Shown piece by piece: positions 1 to 9,491 of a stretch of 35,420 nucleotides of DNA. Made by a program: the position numbers and the translations under genes. The notes beneath the pieces were generated by a model, which made no database searches, was not told the origin of the DNA, and saw only the letters and a program-made list of their open reading frames with translations. How positions within the stretch are numbered: the stretch's first letter is position 1; every line of letters starts with the position of its first letter. Source of the DNA: an uncultured Clostridia bacterium (GTDB taxonomy: Bacteria > Bacillota > Clostridia > Oscillospirales > Acutalibacteraceae); contig CAMHCD010000004.1 of assembly GCA_946183545.1 (NCBI GenBank), positions 1-35,420 of the forward strand. Direction: 5' to 3'.

Positions 1-85
1 GGCGCCTTGCAAGGACGACAACGCAGTATTGTGGAAAATAGACCGCAAAGATTGTCTACTTTTTATTAGGTATTAGTATAAAACA

Positions 86-2923
86 TTACTTCTTTTGTTT
101 TTTCTTTTTCTTTTGGGGAACGGGAGGCTCATCATATGCATCAGCGTTGACGGTTTCCTCATCAAATTCCTCAGAGTTTTCCGGGAAGCTCAGTTCGTTG
201 TAGGCTTCCTCCCAGGGCATTTTCTTTTTCAGCTTGTAAACCACAAAGCACGCCGCAAGCAGCAACAGCAGACAGGTGACCGACACAAGCAGTCCCGGCC
301 AGAAGCCCTTGGGATAATAGGTCAGCACGATTTCGTGCTCGCCTCTTTCCAGATCAAAGGCAACCAAAGAACCGCCGACGGGGTCTATCTCTACCTTGTT
401 GCCGTCCACGGTAGCGGTCCAGCCTTCTTCGTAGGGAATAGATGTGTAGAACAGACCGCTGTCGGTAACATTTACCGTACCCTTGACGCTGTTTGAGGTG
501 GTTTCTTCGGTCTTCATGACCTGCTTGTTAAGCAGATGATAACCCTCTTCAAACACGTTTGCGTTGAGCACATCCACATACACCTTTGCGTTGCCGCTGG
601 TGCCCGCCTTGGGATTGGACGATACCGATATAACATCGCCCTTGCTGTAGTAGCCGATGCAGGCAATGTATGAGCGACCCATTCCGAACTTTGCGCCCTG
701 ATCGACGCCGTTTTTGGCAACGGAGATATCATCGCCTTCGGTCACGTCCGCGTACATCAGGTACAAGCCGTCCTTGGGCGCGGTGTAATTCCACTGCAGG
801 GTGATAGTCGCGTTTTTATCGATCGCGGTAAAGCTGTAGTTACCGTAAGAGGTTTCGTTAACGTTAACGATGTTTTCCGCGCTGTGCGCCTGTCCAGTGG
901 GTTCGAGTCTGGTGTATACGGGAGCGTTTATGCCCGTGGCAAGACGGAAGAACTCGTTTTGAGTTTCAAAGGGATTAAACTGATCCTCATTCTCATTTTC
1001 CACCCAGTTTTTCAGGTTCTTGTTGACCATGAAGCCCATGGGGATGTAATGATTGTTGGCATACAGTTTTTCGTTTGCTATCGAACGAACCTCGGTCATG
1101 TCATATGTGTTATGAAGGATACCGTCACGCAGTATCAGGTACTTGAGGTTCATGAACATATTGGTCACCGGAGATCCCTCCGCGTATGTATAGCGGTTAC
1201 CGGACTTCCAGCCCATCATGCCGAAGTTCTCAAAGAACTGGGTCATGCTTTCATTGGTCATGGAGTTGAACATCGACAGGCCGTGATAGCTATTGAGCGC
1301 GCCGTCGTTCAGCGTCTGGGTGGTTGTCACCTCCGCGCGCCACAGCTCGGGAGTGTTCTCCTCCATGGCGTTCATCTCTTCAATAAGCTCCTCGGTAACA
1401 TCCTCGCCGCGGGGATAGCCGATTGTAGTGGTGACAGAAGTGCGGAACACTCCGCAGTATGCGGTAAAGCCGCTCTGCGCAATAGTGATGATAAGCAGGG
1501 ACGCGATCAGCGCGTTTTTGGGGATTACACGCTTTGTATAAAGCAGCACGATGACCGTGATAAACGCAAACAGGATAGCGGAAGCCGCTATCGTGGGCTC
1601 TACCCAGTCCATATGATCCTTGAACATTATATCTGTACCGGGATCGTCCAGTGCCATCAACAGCACAAAGAAGCTCAGCGCCGAAGCGATCAGCGAACCG
1701 ATAACATTCATCGTTTCCAGATTCATAAACGCCCTGAAAGCCATGACGATGATCACGAAGCTTATCAAATAGCTGAAGCGGTAGGGGATCATGTTTGTAA
1801 AGTGGAAGCCGTGCCAGATGTAGTCAAGCTGACGGATAACGCAGCTGAGGAACATAAACAGCACAAGCGCCATATGCACAAACTTTTCCTTGAAGCTGAT
1901 GTTCTTTGATGTGAGCGACAAAAACGCAAAGAACACCGAAACCGCGCCGCATGCGATATTGGGTATTGCGTCGGCTTCCTTGTTGGCAGCGCAGGTAAAG
2001 TTGATAAGGTTACCGGTTATGCTCTTTAACGCCTTGAGCACACCCATCAAATCGTTTGTTCCGCCGATATTGATGGCAAACATCGTCGGGAAGGTGCTGC
2101 CGGTGGCATGCGTGTTTTGCAGCGCAAAGTATGCCGGCAGCAGGAAGAACGCCGTGATGCCTATTGCGATAACGGAGAACAATCCGGTTTTTACAAGATT
2201 TATCAGGAATACCTTTACGCCCTTCCAGCGCATCAAATGATATGCCGCAAAAACAAGCAAAACAAAGATGCAGGTAAAGAATCCGATATAGTAGTTGGTC
2301 AGCAAGGAAAGCGCGAGCACGACCGTGTACAAACGGAAGCGGTTCTCGGTGAGCAGCTTGACAATGCCGAGCGCCACCAAGGGAGTGATACACACGGTAT
2401 CGAGCCAGATGGTGTTCCAGTAGTAGCCCATAAAGAACGCGCAAAACGAAAAGCTGCAGCCGAAAATAAGCAGCGTAGCGTCGTGACGCTTGTAAACGCT
2501 CTTCAGGAAATACGCCATAAACGAACCCGCAAGCGCGATTTTGATACATACAGAGAACATCAAAAACTCGCGCAGGTAATCTCCGGGGATAAATACCGTC
2601 AGGAAGTTAAGCGGACTTGCCAGATAGTAGGACATCAGCGAGAAGTAGTTGACGCCGCCGCCTACAGACCAAGTCCAGAACAGTGACTCACCGTTTTGAA
2701 GCTTGTTTTGAAAATCCACCAAAAACGGGAAGTACTGATGCCACAAGTCGGTAACAAGGATTTGTTTATCGCCGAACGGAGAAACCTCCATAATACCGAA
2801 TGCCGTTACCATCAGCACAAACGGGATCAAAAATGCGAGCCACACATAATAATTGCGCGACATAAACGCCTGAAACCGACCCTTTAAATCAGTCGGCTTG
2901 CGTAAGGCTTTTGTGTTGGACAT
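86..2923 (-). CDS. YfhO-family multi-pass membrane protein
   Basis: 945 aa ORF with many hydrophobic segments; N-terminal LVTDLWHQYFPFLVDFQNKLQNGESLFWTWSVGGG and C-terminal IPYEEGWTATVDGNKVEIDPVGGSLVAFDLERGEHEIVLTYYPKGF are typical of YfhO. Confidence 0.9.
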   Translation of the reverse strand: MSNTKALRKPTDLKGRFQAFMSRNYYVWLAFLIPFVLMVTAFGIMEVSPFGDKQILVTDLWHQYFPFLVDFQNKLQNGESLFWTWSVGGGVNYFSLMSYYLASPLNFLTVFIPGDYLREFLMFSVCIKIALAGSFMAYFLKSVYKRHDATLLIFGCSFSFCAFFMGYYWNTIWLDTVCITPLVALGIVKLLTENRFRLYTVVLALSLLTNYYIGFFTCIFVLLVFAAYHLMRWKGVKVFLINLVKTGLFSVIAIGITAFFLLPAYFALQNTHATGSTFPTMFAINIGGTNDLMGVLKALKSITGNLINFTCAANKEADAIPNIACGAVSVFFAFLSLTSKNISFKEKFVHMALVLFMFLSCVIRQLDYIWHGFHFTNMIPYRFSYLISFVIIVMAFRAFMNLETMNVIGSLIASALSFFVLLMALDDPGTDIMFKDHMDWVEPTIAASAILFAFITVIVLLYTKRVIPKNALIASLLIITIAQSGFTAYCGVFRTSVTTTIGYPRGEDVTEELIEEMNAMEENTPELWRAEVTTTQTLNDGALNSYHGLSMFNSMTNESMTQFFENFGMMGWKSGNRYTYAEGSPVTNMFMNLKYLILRDGILHNTYDMTEVRSIANEKLYANNHYIPMGFMVNKNLKNWVENENEDQFNPFETQNEFFRLATGINAPVYTRLEPTGQAHSAENIVNVNETSYGNYSFTAIDKNATITLQWNYTAPKDGLYLMYADVTEGDDISVAKNGVDQGAKFGMGRSYIACIGYYSKGDVISVSSNPKAGTSGNAKVYVDVLNANVFEEGYHLLNKQVMKTEETTSNSVKGTVNVTDSGLFYTSIPYEEGWTATVDGNKVEIDPVGGSLVAFDLERGEHEIVLTYYPKGFWPGLLVSVTCLLLLLAACFVVYKLKKKMPWEEAYNELSFPENSEEFDEETVNADAYDEPPVPQKKKKKQKK

Positions 2924-3036
2924 AAATCAACCTCCGTGATTTTTATTATAGACATAATTTCACATATACTATTCTATCACGTTTTATTATTTTGTAAATA
3001 AAAAAATGAAAAAAGTCAATAAAATTTTCAAAATGG

Positions 3037-3066
3037 TTGGACTTTTTGACATTACTTTGATATAAT
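3037..3066 (+). promoter_or_regulatory. putative sigma-A type promoter with extended -10 (TTGGAC-N18-TATAAT, TGA before the -10)
   Basis: TTGGAC at 3037-3042, TATAAT at 3061-3066, TG at 3058-3059, ~38 bp upstream of the GT2 ATG. Confidence 0.55.
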
Positions 3067-3104
3067 GAAATGTGTTATAAAAGATTGATTAGGAGCACAA
3101 AAGA

Positions 3105-4064
3105 ATGAAAACTGTTGATTTGGTAGTTCCCTGCTACAACGAGGAGGAGGGACTGGAGCACTTTGTGCTGGAAACAAACAAGGTGATCGAAACGCTCCCG
3201 GACTATTCATTTCGCTATATTTTAGTAAACGACGGCAGCAAGGACAAAACCTTTTTGGTTATCAAGCAGCTTGCCGCTCGGTTTGACAACGTTAAATATA
3301 TATCATTTTCGCGCAATTTCGGCAAAGAGGCGGCAATGTACGCCGGCTTGCAGCACACCTCCGCGGACTATGTGGTGGTGATGGACGCGGATCTGCAGCA
3401 TCCGCCGCATGTCTTTCCGCAAATGCTTGAGGCGATGCAGGAGGGCTACGACTGCTGCGCCACAAAGCGCGACGAGCGCGAGGGAGAAAGCTTCTTTCGC
3501 GACCTGTTCTCCAAGCTGTTTTTCAAGCTGTCCAACAAACTGACCGACGTAAAGAACCCTTACGGAGCAATGGATTACCGCATGATGACGCGCCAGATGG
3601 TAGACGCCGTGCTGGAGCTCAGCGAGGTGCAGCGCTTTTCAAAGGGCATTTTCTCGTGGGTCGGCTTCAACACAAAATGGATCTCGTTCAAGACCGTTGA
3701 CCGCGAGCTTGGCACGACCAAGTGGAAATTTTCGTCGCTGTTTAAGTATGCGATCGACGGCATAACCTGTTTTTCTGTCGCGCCTCTGCGTTTTACGGCT
3801 GTTATGGGCGGAATAATCTTCTTTATTTCGCTGATCTATATACTGATAACGCTTATTCAAACGCTGTTTTTCGGCATCACCACGCCGGGATATGTAACAA
3901 CGCTTTGCGCGGTGCTGTTCTTAGGCGGACTCACCGAGATGTCTATAGGAATTTTGGGCGAGTATATCGGCAAGATCTATATGGAAACCAAAGAAAGACC
4001 GATATACATCGCAAAGCATTCAAATATTGATATATCAAACGAAAAGGAGAATGACCATGAGTAA
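3105..4064 (+). CDS. GT2-family glycosyltransferase (GtrB/DPM1-like) with two C-terminal TM segments
   Basis: VDLVVPCYNEEEGLEHF, VNDGSKDKT, FSRNFGKEAAMYAGL, VMDADLQHPP motifs. Confidence 0.93.
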   Translation: MKTVDLVVPCYNEEEGLEHFVLETNKVIETLPDYSFRYILVNDGSKDKTFLVIKQLAARFDNVKYISFSRNFGKEAAMYAGLQHTSADYVVVMDADLQHPPHVFPQMLEAMQEGYDCCATKRDEREGESFFRDLFSKLFFKLSNKLTDVKNPYGAMDYRMMTRQMVDAVLELSEVQRFSKGIFSWVGFNTKWISFKTVDRELGTTKWKFSSLFKYAIDGITCFSVAPLRFTAVMGGIIFFISLIYILITLIQTLFFGITTPGYVTTLCAVLFLGGLTEMSIGILGEYIGKIYMETKERPIYIAKHSNIDISNEKENDHE

Positions 4065-4926
4065 ATCAAACAATTGCGTAAGTAAAGGCTTTGCCGTTAT
4101 CGTTTCCGCTGTTTTGCTGGTTGCGTCCTGTGCGTTCAGCGCGTGGATCGTTTCCGGTCCCGACCCGACGCAAACCGCGGCGGATAACGCAAAACAAGCG
4201 ATCACCAAATACGCTGACAGCACGGTACGCCTTAACGCGGACTACACCGACAACATCTTCAAAAAAGCTCAGAGCGCTTCCATGATGTTCACAGGCAAAA
4301 ACGACGATGGTCAGCTCGAGCAGATCGCTTCCGCTGTCGGCGCGGAGACGGTATATGTCACTAACGAAAAAGGCAAGATCATTGAAGTCTATCCGTCCGA
4401 CAGCAAGGAAAAAGGTAAGACGATAAAGGGAGACAAGGAGCTCGGACAGTTCAACCGCCTGCTCAGAGGCATTTCCGTAAAGAGCATATCCGATCCCGTA
4501 AAGAACGAGGACGACACATACTCGGTCAAGGCAGGCGTTATGCGCTCCGACGCGGAGGGTGTTGTTATCGTAGGTATCACTGACGAAAGCTACGCCGAGG
4601 CTGCGGGCGTCAACACAGCAGACCTCTGCGGCGCAAATACGGCAGTAGAAAAAGACGGCGCGATCATCAGCACCAATATTTCCGGCGCGTCTGAAAAATC
4701 CTCAATCAAGGATTTGACCGGCAGCGATTCCGACAGCGGCAAAATGACTGCAGACGGCAAGGACTACAATTACCGCGTTGTAAAAGCCGAGGATTATACT
4801 GTTTTGGCGGCTACACCTTCACAGGGCTTCATTATGGACAACAAGCTGGTTTCCGTTATAGTAGTTAACGTAGTATTGATTCTGATCGGCGCATGCCTGT
4901 TTGTGGTGGGGTCAAAGAAGAAATGA
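4051..4926 (+). CDS. membrane-anchored protein with Cache/PDC-like extracytoplasmic domain
   Basis: N-terminal TM (GFAVIVSAVLLVASCAFSAWIV), extracytoplasmic region with VGAETVYVTNEKGKIIEVYP, C-terminal TM (LVSVIVVNVVLILIGACLFVV). RBS AAAAGGAGA before ATG 4051/4057; overlaps the end of the GT2 gene. Confidence 0.6.
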   Translation: MTMSKSNNCVSKGFAVIVSAVLLVASCAFSAWIVSGPDPTQTAADNAKQAITKYADSTVRLNADYTDNIFKKAQSASMMFTGKNDDGQLEQIASAVGAETVYVTNEKGKIIEVYPSDSKEKGKTIKGDKELGQFNRLLRGISVKSISDPVKNEDDTYSVKAGVMRSDAEGVVIVGITDESYAEAAGVNTADLCGANTAVEKDGAIISTNISGASEKSSIKDLTGSDSDSGKMTADGKDYNYRVVKAEDYTVLAATPSQGFIMDNKLVSVIVVNVVLILIGACLFVVGSKKK

Positions 4927-5417
4927 TAAATTTTTTAAAAAAGTTTTTTGACATCAAGTTTTGGAAGTTTATTCTGGTCGGCATTATCAACACTCTGGTC
5001 GGAAACGGACTGCAGTTTTTACTTTACAACCTGACTCCTCTAAATACACTTGGGGATTCAGGCGTGTTTATCGCCAGCGCTATCGGTTATGTGATCGGAA
5101 GCATCGTCAGCTACTTGCTCAATAAGCACTTTACGTTTAAAAACACCGAAAAGGGCTGGAAGCCTATTTTCCGCTTTGCGCTTAATATAGCCGTATGCTG
5201 GCTGATCGCCTATGTGATCGCGGTTCCGCTTACAGGCATTATATGCAACGCGTCGGGCTTCTCGCTGTTTGGATGGGGCGTTACAACGACTGCTGCCAAC
5301 CTTTCGATGATCGTCGGAAGCTGTCTGTTTGTTGCCTGCAACTACATCGGTCAGCGCTTCTTCGCGTTTAAAGAAAAAGACGTGGAAACAGAAGAAACAG
5401 AAGAAAGCAAAAAATAA
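4923..5417 (+). CDS. GtrA-like multi-pass membrane protein
   Basis: MINFLKKFFDIKFWKFILVGIINTLVGNGLQFLLY...IGSIVSYLLNKHFTFKNT; ATG overlaps the upstream stop (ATGA). Confidence 0.88.
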   Translation: MINFLKKFFDIKFWKFILVGIINTLVGNGLQFLLYNLTPLNTLGDSGVFIASAIGYVIGSIVSYLLNKHFTFKNTEKGWKPIFRFALNIAVCWLIAYVIAVPLTGIICNASGFSLFGWGVTTTAANLSMIVGSCLFVACNYIGQRFFAFKEKDVETEETEESKK

Positions 5418-5435
5418 TAAGTTTTCCCATAAGGG

Positions 5436-5466
5436 CGGTTCGGCAATAGCTGAGCCGTTCTTTTTT
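5436..5466 (+). terminator. Rho-independent terminator after the gtrA-like gene
   Basis: CGGTTCGGC-AATA-GCTGAGCCG stem (two G-T pairs) followed by TTCTTTTTT. Confidence 0.75.
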
Positions 5467-5537
5467 GCGCAGTATTTTGCTTTTTGTCGAAAAACGTCAA
5501 ATACGCTCATTTATCGTTACAAATTATCAAAAAACTA

Positions 5538-5566
5538 TTGCACTTATAGCTATAAAATGATAGAAT
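5538..5566 (+). promoter_or_regulatory. putative sigma-A type promoter of the vWA/PP2C/kinase block (TTGCAC-N17-TAGAAT with extended -10)
   Basis: TTGCAC at 5538-5543, TAGAAT at 5561-5566, 17 bp spacer, TGA immediately before the -10. Confidence 0.6.
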
Positions 5567-5631
5567 ATTCATAAATAGACTTTGAGGCACGTCAATCCGA
5601 AAGCCAATAATACAGGAAAGGATATAAGCGT

Positions 5632-6426
5632 ATGTATGATACAAAGCCGAACAGATTATTTACCAATACCGGCAAGCGATTGCTGATCACATTTTGTCTT
5701 GATGTTTCGCCCTCCATGGGAAAGGAGATCGCCCAAAAGCGGTCGGCTATCGCCATACTTAACGAAACCGTAGACGGTATTGTAACCGAGCTTGCAAAAG
5801 ACAAAAAACTGCAAAGCATGGTAGAGCTGATGTTCGTCACTTTTTCCTCGGACATACTCTCGATCAACCGCGCCTCGCTGAACAGATACACTCACCAGAC
5901 ATTTTGCGAGGAGCCCGTAGGAGGCTCCAACATACCGCAGGCTGTGCTCGGTACCTTTCAAAAAATCGACGAGCGCGTCAAAGATTACCAAAGGGCAGGT
6001 ATGCGGTATCACAGCCCGATATTCGTTTTGATAAGCGACGGCAACCCCGACTATGAGGAAAGCGACGAGCTTGAGCGCAGAGCGATGGATTTAGTAACGA
6101 CGCGCTGTCAAAGAAACGTTTCGGGCTCCGTGTGTCCGTTCATCATAGGCATCGGCGACGAGCTAAACGAAAGCACCCAGTCCACCATGGCAGGCTACGC
6201 AAAAGGCTTTATGGACGGCTATTTTCATGTAATGGGCGACGAAGCGCTGCAGTCGCGGATCGCCAAAATGATCGTTAAGCTGTTCACCTGCAGCATCAAA
6301 TACGTTGCGCAGAACAGCGATTACTCCATCAAAGCGCTTGACGCTACCGCCAGCGAGATGAACCGTGTGCAGACTGAGATCTCTCAGGAAATACAGATGT
6401 ACAGGCGAACGGGAGAGGCTCGGTGA
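5632..6426 (+). CDS. vWA-domain protein 1 (TerY-like)
   Basis: MIDAS motif LLITFCLDVSPSMGKE, GGSNIPQAVLG, VLISDGNPDYEE; RBS AGGAAAGG. Confidence 0.88.
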   Translation: MYDTKPNRLFTNTGKRLLITFCLDVSPSMGKEIAQKRSAIAILNETVDGIVTELAKDKKLQSMVELMFVTFSSDILSINRASLNRYTHQTFCEEPVGGSNIPQAVLGTFQKIDERVKDYQRAGMRYHSPIFVLISDGNPDYEESDELERRAMDLVTTRCQRNVSGSVCPFIIGIGDELNESTQSTMAGYAKGFMDGYFHVMGDEALQSRIAKMIVKLFTCSIKYVAQNSDYSIKALDATASEMNRVQTEISQEIQMYRRTGEAR

Positions 6427-7712
6427 CTATGGATAACTGGAAATACGGTCAATACATACGAAACGGACTCCGTCACCAAAAGCAGCACAGGCTTTGTCAG
6501 GACAGCGTTTTCTTTGCGGAGGATGACAACTGCGTCGTTGCTGCGCTGTGCGACGGCATCGGCTCGCTGCCCGAATCCGGCTTGGCTGCAAAAATCGCCG
6601 CGATAGCCACATGTATGATACTTCAAAAATGCGCCGGCATCGATTTTCGGGTACACGCCTCCAATCCAAACGGCATGCTAAAGGACCTGCTCGAGCAGGT
6701 AGACAGCTATGTGGCGGCAAAATTCAGGGAACGCGGGATAGACCGTGAGTCCGGCGACAGCACGCTCGCCTTTGTATATATCTCCAAAAAATTCGGCTAC
6801 GGCTTTGCCGCCTCGCTCGGCGACAGCGCGGTTTGCCTCATTCAAAAAAACGGCAACATGTGCCTAACCGAAAGCAACGCTCACTCCGAAAGCACGGCTA
6901 CCATAAACATGCGCACCCCTTGGGAATATACCAAAAGCGATGTTTTTGAATTGAACGACGACAATTTTCTCGGCGCTGTTTTAAGCTCCGACGGAATGGA
7001 CGGCGTATTATTTGCCAAAAACTCAATACAGGTCTATAAAAATACTGAGTTTTACTTTAATGCTGTTCAAACCGATGATTTTGAAAAAACGATAGCCTCT
7101 AAGCTCGACCCGATGATCGAGCAATACAGTGATTTTCTCGACGACGACATAAGCATAGCTGTGCTCAGCCGCGCAACGGAGGACATTGAGTTTCCCGAAG
7201 ACCCTACTTGGCTGTGCAGCTGCGGCGCGCGCAACACGCTTGATGATACCTACTGCTCGGTATGCGGCAGCGACTTTATGGATGTTTACCGGAACGTTCC
7301 TTTTGAGCGTTTCGGAGGAAAGACACAGTTCTTTATGTATGCCAACAGCCGCCCCGAGTATGAGCGTAACGTCATAAAACCACAGCCGGCAGCAAAACCT
7401 GCCGAACAGCCCCGGGCAAATCCGGCGGAAAAGCCAGCCGACCGCCCTTTTGCAAAGCCGCGAGCCGTGAGCTCGGAACCAATGTCGGACAAGCAGTGGA
7501 AAAACATCCTGACCAGCGCCGCCCAAGCTGACGGCAAGGTCAAGCAGGGAACTCGGGTAATTAAAGGCGTAAAGGGAAAACCCGACGAAAAGGTTCGGTG
7601 GTGGCAAAAGCGCTCGCTGCTCGTAGCCGGCGCCACAACACTCGCCGTCAGCGTAACGGTAGTTGCGCTTCATAAACGAAATGGCAAATTACCCGATACA
7701 AATCACAAATAA
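6423..7712 (+). CDS. PP2C-family phosphatase 1 with zinc ribbon and C-terminal TM anchor
   Basis: QDSVFFAEDDNCVVAALCDGIGS, FAASLGDSAVCLI, LSSDGMDGV, DDDISIAVL; CSCGARNTLDDTYCSVCG ribbon; TM LLVAGATTLAVSVTVVAL. Start GTG 6423 or ATG 6429. Confidence 0.88.
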   Translation: MTMDNWKYGQYIRNGLRHQKQHRLCQDSVFFAEDDNCVVAALCDGIGSLPESGLAAKIAAIATCMILQKCAGIDFRVHASNPNGMLKDLLEQVDSYVAAKFRERGIDRESGDSTLAFVYISKKFGYGFAASLGDSAVCLIQKNGNMCLTESNAHSESTATINMRTPWEYTKSDVFELNDDNFLGAVLSSDGMDGVLFAKNSIQVYKNTEFYFNAVQTDDFEKTIASKLDPMIEQYSDFLDDDISIAVLSRATEDIEFPEDPTWLCSCGARNTLDDTYCSVCGSDFMDVYRNVPFERFGGKTQFFMYANSRPEYERNVIKPQPAAKPAEQPRANPAEKPADRPFAKPRAVSSEPMSDKQWKNILTSAAQADGKVKQGTRVIKGVKGKPDEKVRWWQKRSLLVAGATTLAVSVTVVALHKRNGKLPDTNHK

Positions 7713-7736
7713 ACCATCCAATAATAAGGAGACCCC

Positions 7737-9461
7737 ATGGCCGGACGATTTGATGAATACAATGTCGCCGTTATAGACGCTTCATTATTCACGCACAGAC
7801 TGTCTCAAGAGTTTCTAAACGGACTTAAAACAATTAAATATATATATGTGGCAGGCACCTTTAACTCCGAGATCCATGAGTTGATCGAAATGCTGCCTGC
7901 GTCGGAGCGAGTAAACTGTGAAAACAACCTTCAGCTTCTAAACGAAGTGATAAGACCCAAACAGATGAACCTCAGTCAATATCCCAACTACAATTGGGAT
8001 GTGTGGGATTTTTTGCGGCTGATCGCGACCCGTCCCAACGCAGACAAGCTGTTGCTGGTCACAGCAAATCTCAGCTTGATCCAGCGCGTTGTATGCTCTC
8101 ATCTGCCGATGGACATATACAACCTGAGCGGTTCCTATATCATAAGCCATCTTTCCTATTCTGTCATCGACAAAAAGTACGCTGTCGACAATAACGACGA
8201 GCCCTACTGCGCCGAGGTAGCTCGCAATATCGGCGAAGGTTCGACGCTTTATGTTGAGCGCAGTCACAGCACACGAAACGAAACCGTCGTTCTCGGCAAA
8301 ATGCTCGGCGAAGGCGCCGGCGGTGAGGGCAACGTATATCATCTTAAGGACAGCCAACCCCACGAGGTCGGAAAGATTTTTAAAACAGGACAGTTCCCCT
8401 CAAACAAATACGCCGCCGTCAAGCATATGATGGACAACCGGCTCTTTGGCATGATCCGCTGGACGGAATTTCCTACGGGCATACTATACGCCGACCCCGC
8501 TTATAAACAGCCTGTCGGCATTATTGAACACTATACAAAAACCCAAAGCACGCTGTACGACGACGAGCTGTTCTACGGAGACACAGGCAACTGGTCAAGC
8601 TCACTGCTCGACGTGCGCGTGTCGGACCTGCTCTATCTTTGCAAATGCATCACCCGTCAGGTATGCTACCTAAGCATGCTGGGCGTATCAGTCGCCGACT
8701 ATAACATCAAAAACTTTGACTATCCGCTGCGTTCTCTTTCGGTTACGGGCAACGGAGATGCCGCTGCTTGCACCTACATTCAAATGTGGGACTCCGACAG
8801 CTTCGGCTACCGCAATTATTTCAGCGGCTTTATGGCGGACAGCGGCAAGGCACACGAATACGATATCACCAAGCGAACGGACATTTGCAATTTATGTAAC
8901 GACGAGCTGTACAACTTTTTGTTCCAGATACTGACGCTCGGCGATACTCCGTACAATCCCGTAACAGGACTTTTCAACTATCAAAGCCCGGATTATATCA
9001 ATTACGCGCGCAAGCAGTTTGTTCCGCCCTCCATATGGACGGCTTTTGAAAAGTTCTTTACGGGTCAAACCATCTCTTCGCCGCAGATGATGCTTCATTT
9101 GCTGAGCGAGGAACTGAAAAAGCGCAAGTCCGCGCCGCTGTACGACTCCACATACAAGGATATTGTAAATCAAATCGACGATGGATATCTAAAAGAAAAC
9201 GACAAACTGCTTCCCCCCGTCTTATCTCCTGCACGCAACCTGTTCCCGGGCGGTATCCGGCTGACAGACAACAACCCGGAGGTACCGGCTCCGCCTTTGG
9301 ATCCTACTCCCATCATTATAAACGATCCGCCGGAACCGGATGATACCGACGATCCCGGAGGGGATACAATAGGGAAAAAAACGGCGGGCTGCTTTGCGTC
9401 CTGTATCCCGTTTATTCTTTTTATTCTGCTTTTGTTATATTTGTTAAGCGGTCATTTCTAA
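7737..9461 (+). CDS. divergent protein kinase-like protein with PIN-like N-terminal domain and C-terminal tail anchor
   Basis: Gly-loop LGEGAGGEGNVYHL, lysine in HEVGKIFK, catalytic loop DYNIKN (DxxxxN), WDSDSFGY in the DFG position (cf. DTDSF of TerY-associated kinases); C-terminal TM IPFILFILLLLYLL; RBS AAGGAG. Confidence 0.72.
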   Translation: MAGRFDEYNVAVIDASLFTHRLSQEFLNGLKTIKYIYVAGTFNSEIHELIEMLPASERVNCENNLQLLNEVIRPKQMNLSQYPNYNWDVWDFLRLIATRPNADKLLLVTANLSLIQRVVCSHLPMDIYNLSGSYIISHLSYSVIDKKYAVDNNDEPYCAEVARNIGEGSTLYVERSHSTRNETVVLGKMLGEGAGGEGNVYHLKDSQPHEVGKIFKTGQFPSNKYAAVKHMMDNRLFGMIRWTEFPTGILYADPAYKQPVGIIEHYTKTQSTLYDDELFYGDTGNWSSSLLDVRVSDLLYLCKCITRQVCYLSMLGVSVADYNIKNFDYPLRSLSVTGNGDAAACTYIQMWDSDSFGYRNYFSGFMADSGKAHEYDITKRTDICNLCNDELYNFLFQILTLGDTPYNPVTGLFNYQSPDYINYARKQFVPPSIWTAFEKFFTGQTISSPQMMLHLLSEELKKRKSAPLYDSTYKDIVNQIDDGYLKENDKLLPPVLSPARNLFPGGIRLTDNNPEVPAPPLDPTPIIINDPPEPDDTDDPGGDTIGKKTAGCFASCIPFILFILLLLYLLSGHF

Positions 9462-9491
9462 AACGTATTATTGCACAAGGAGGAAAACCTC

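Noticed and set aside
884-1909. 341-aa plus-strand ORF
   Set aside because: Antisense to the well-supported YfhO gene; composition (His/Arg-rich) typical of a mirror frame
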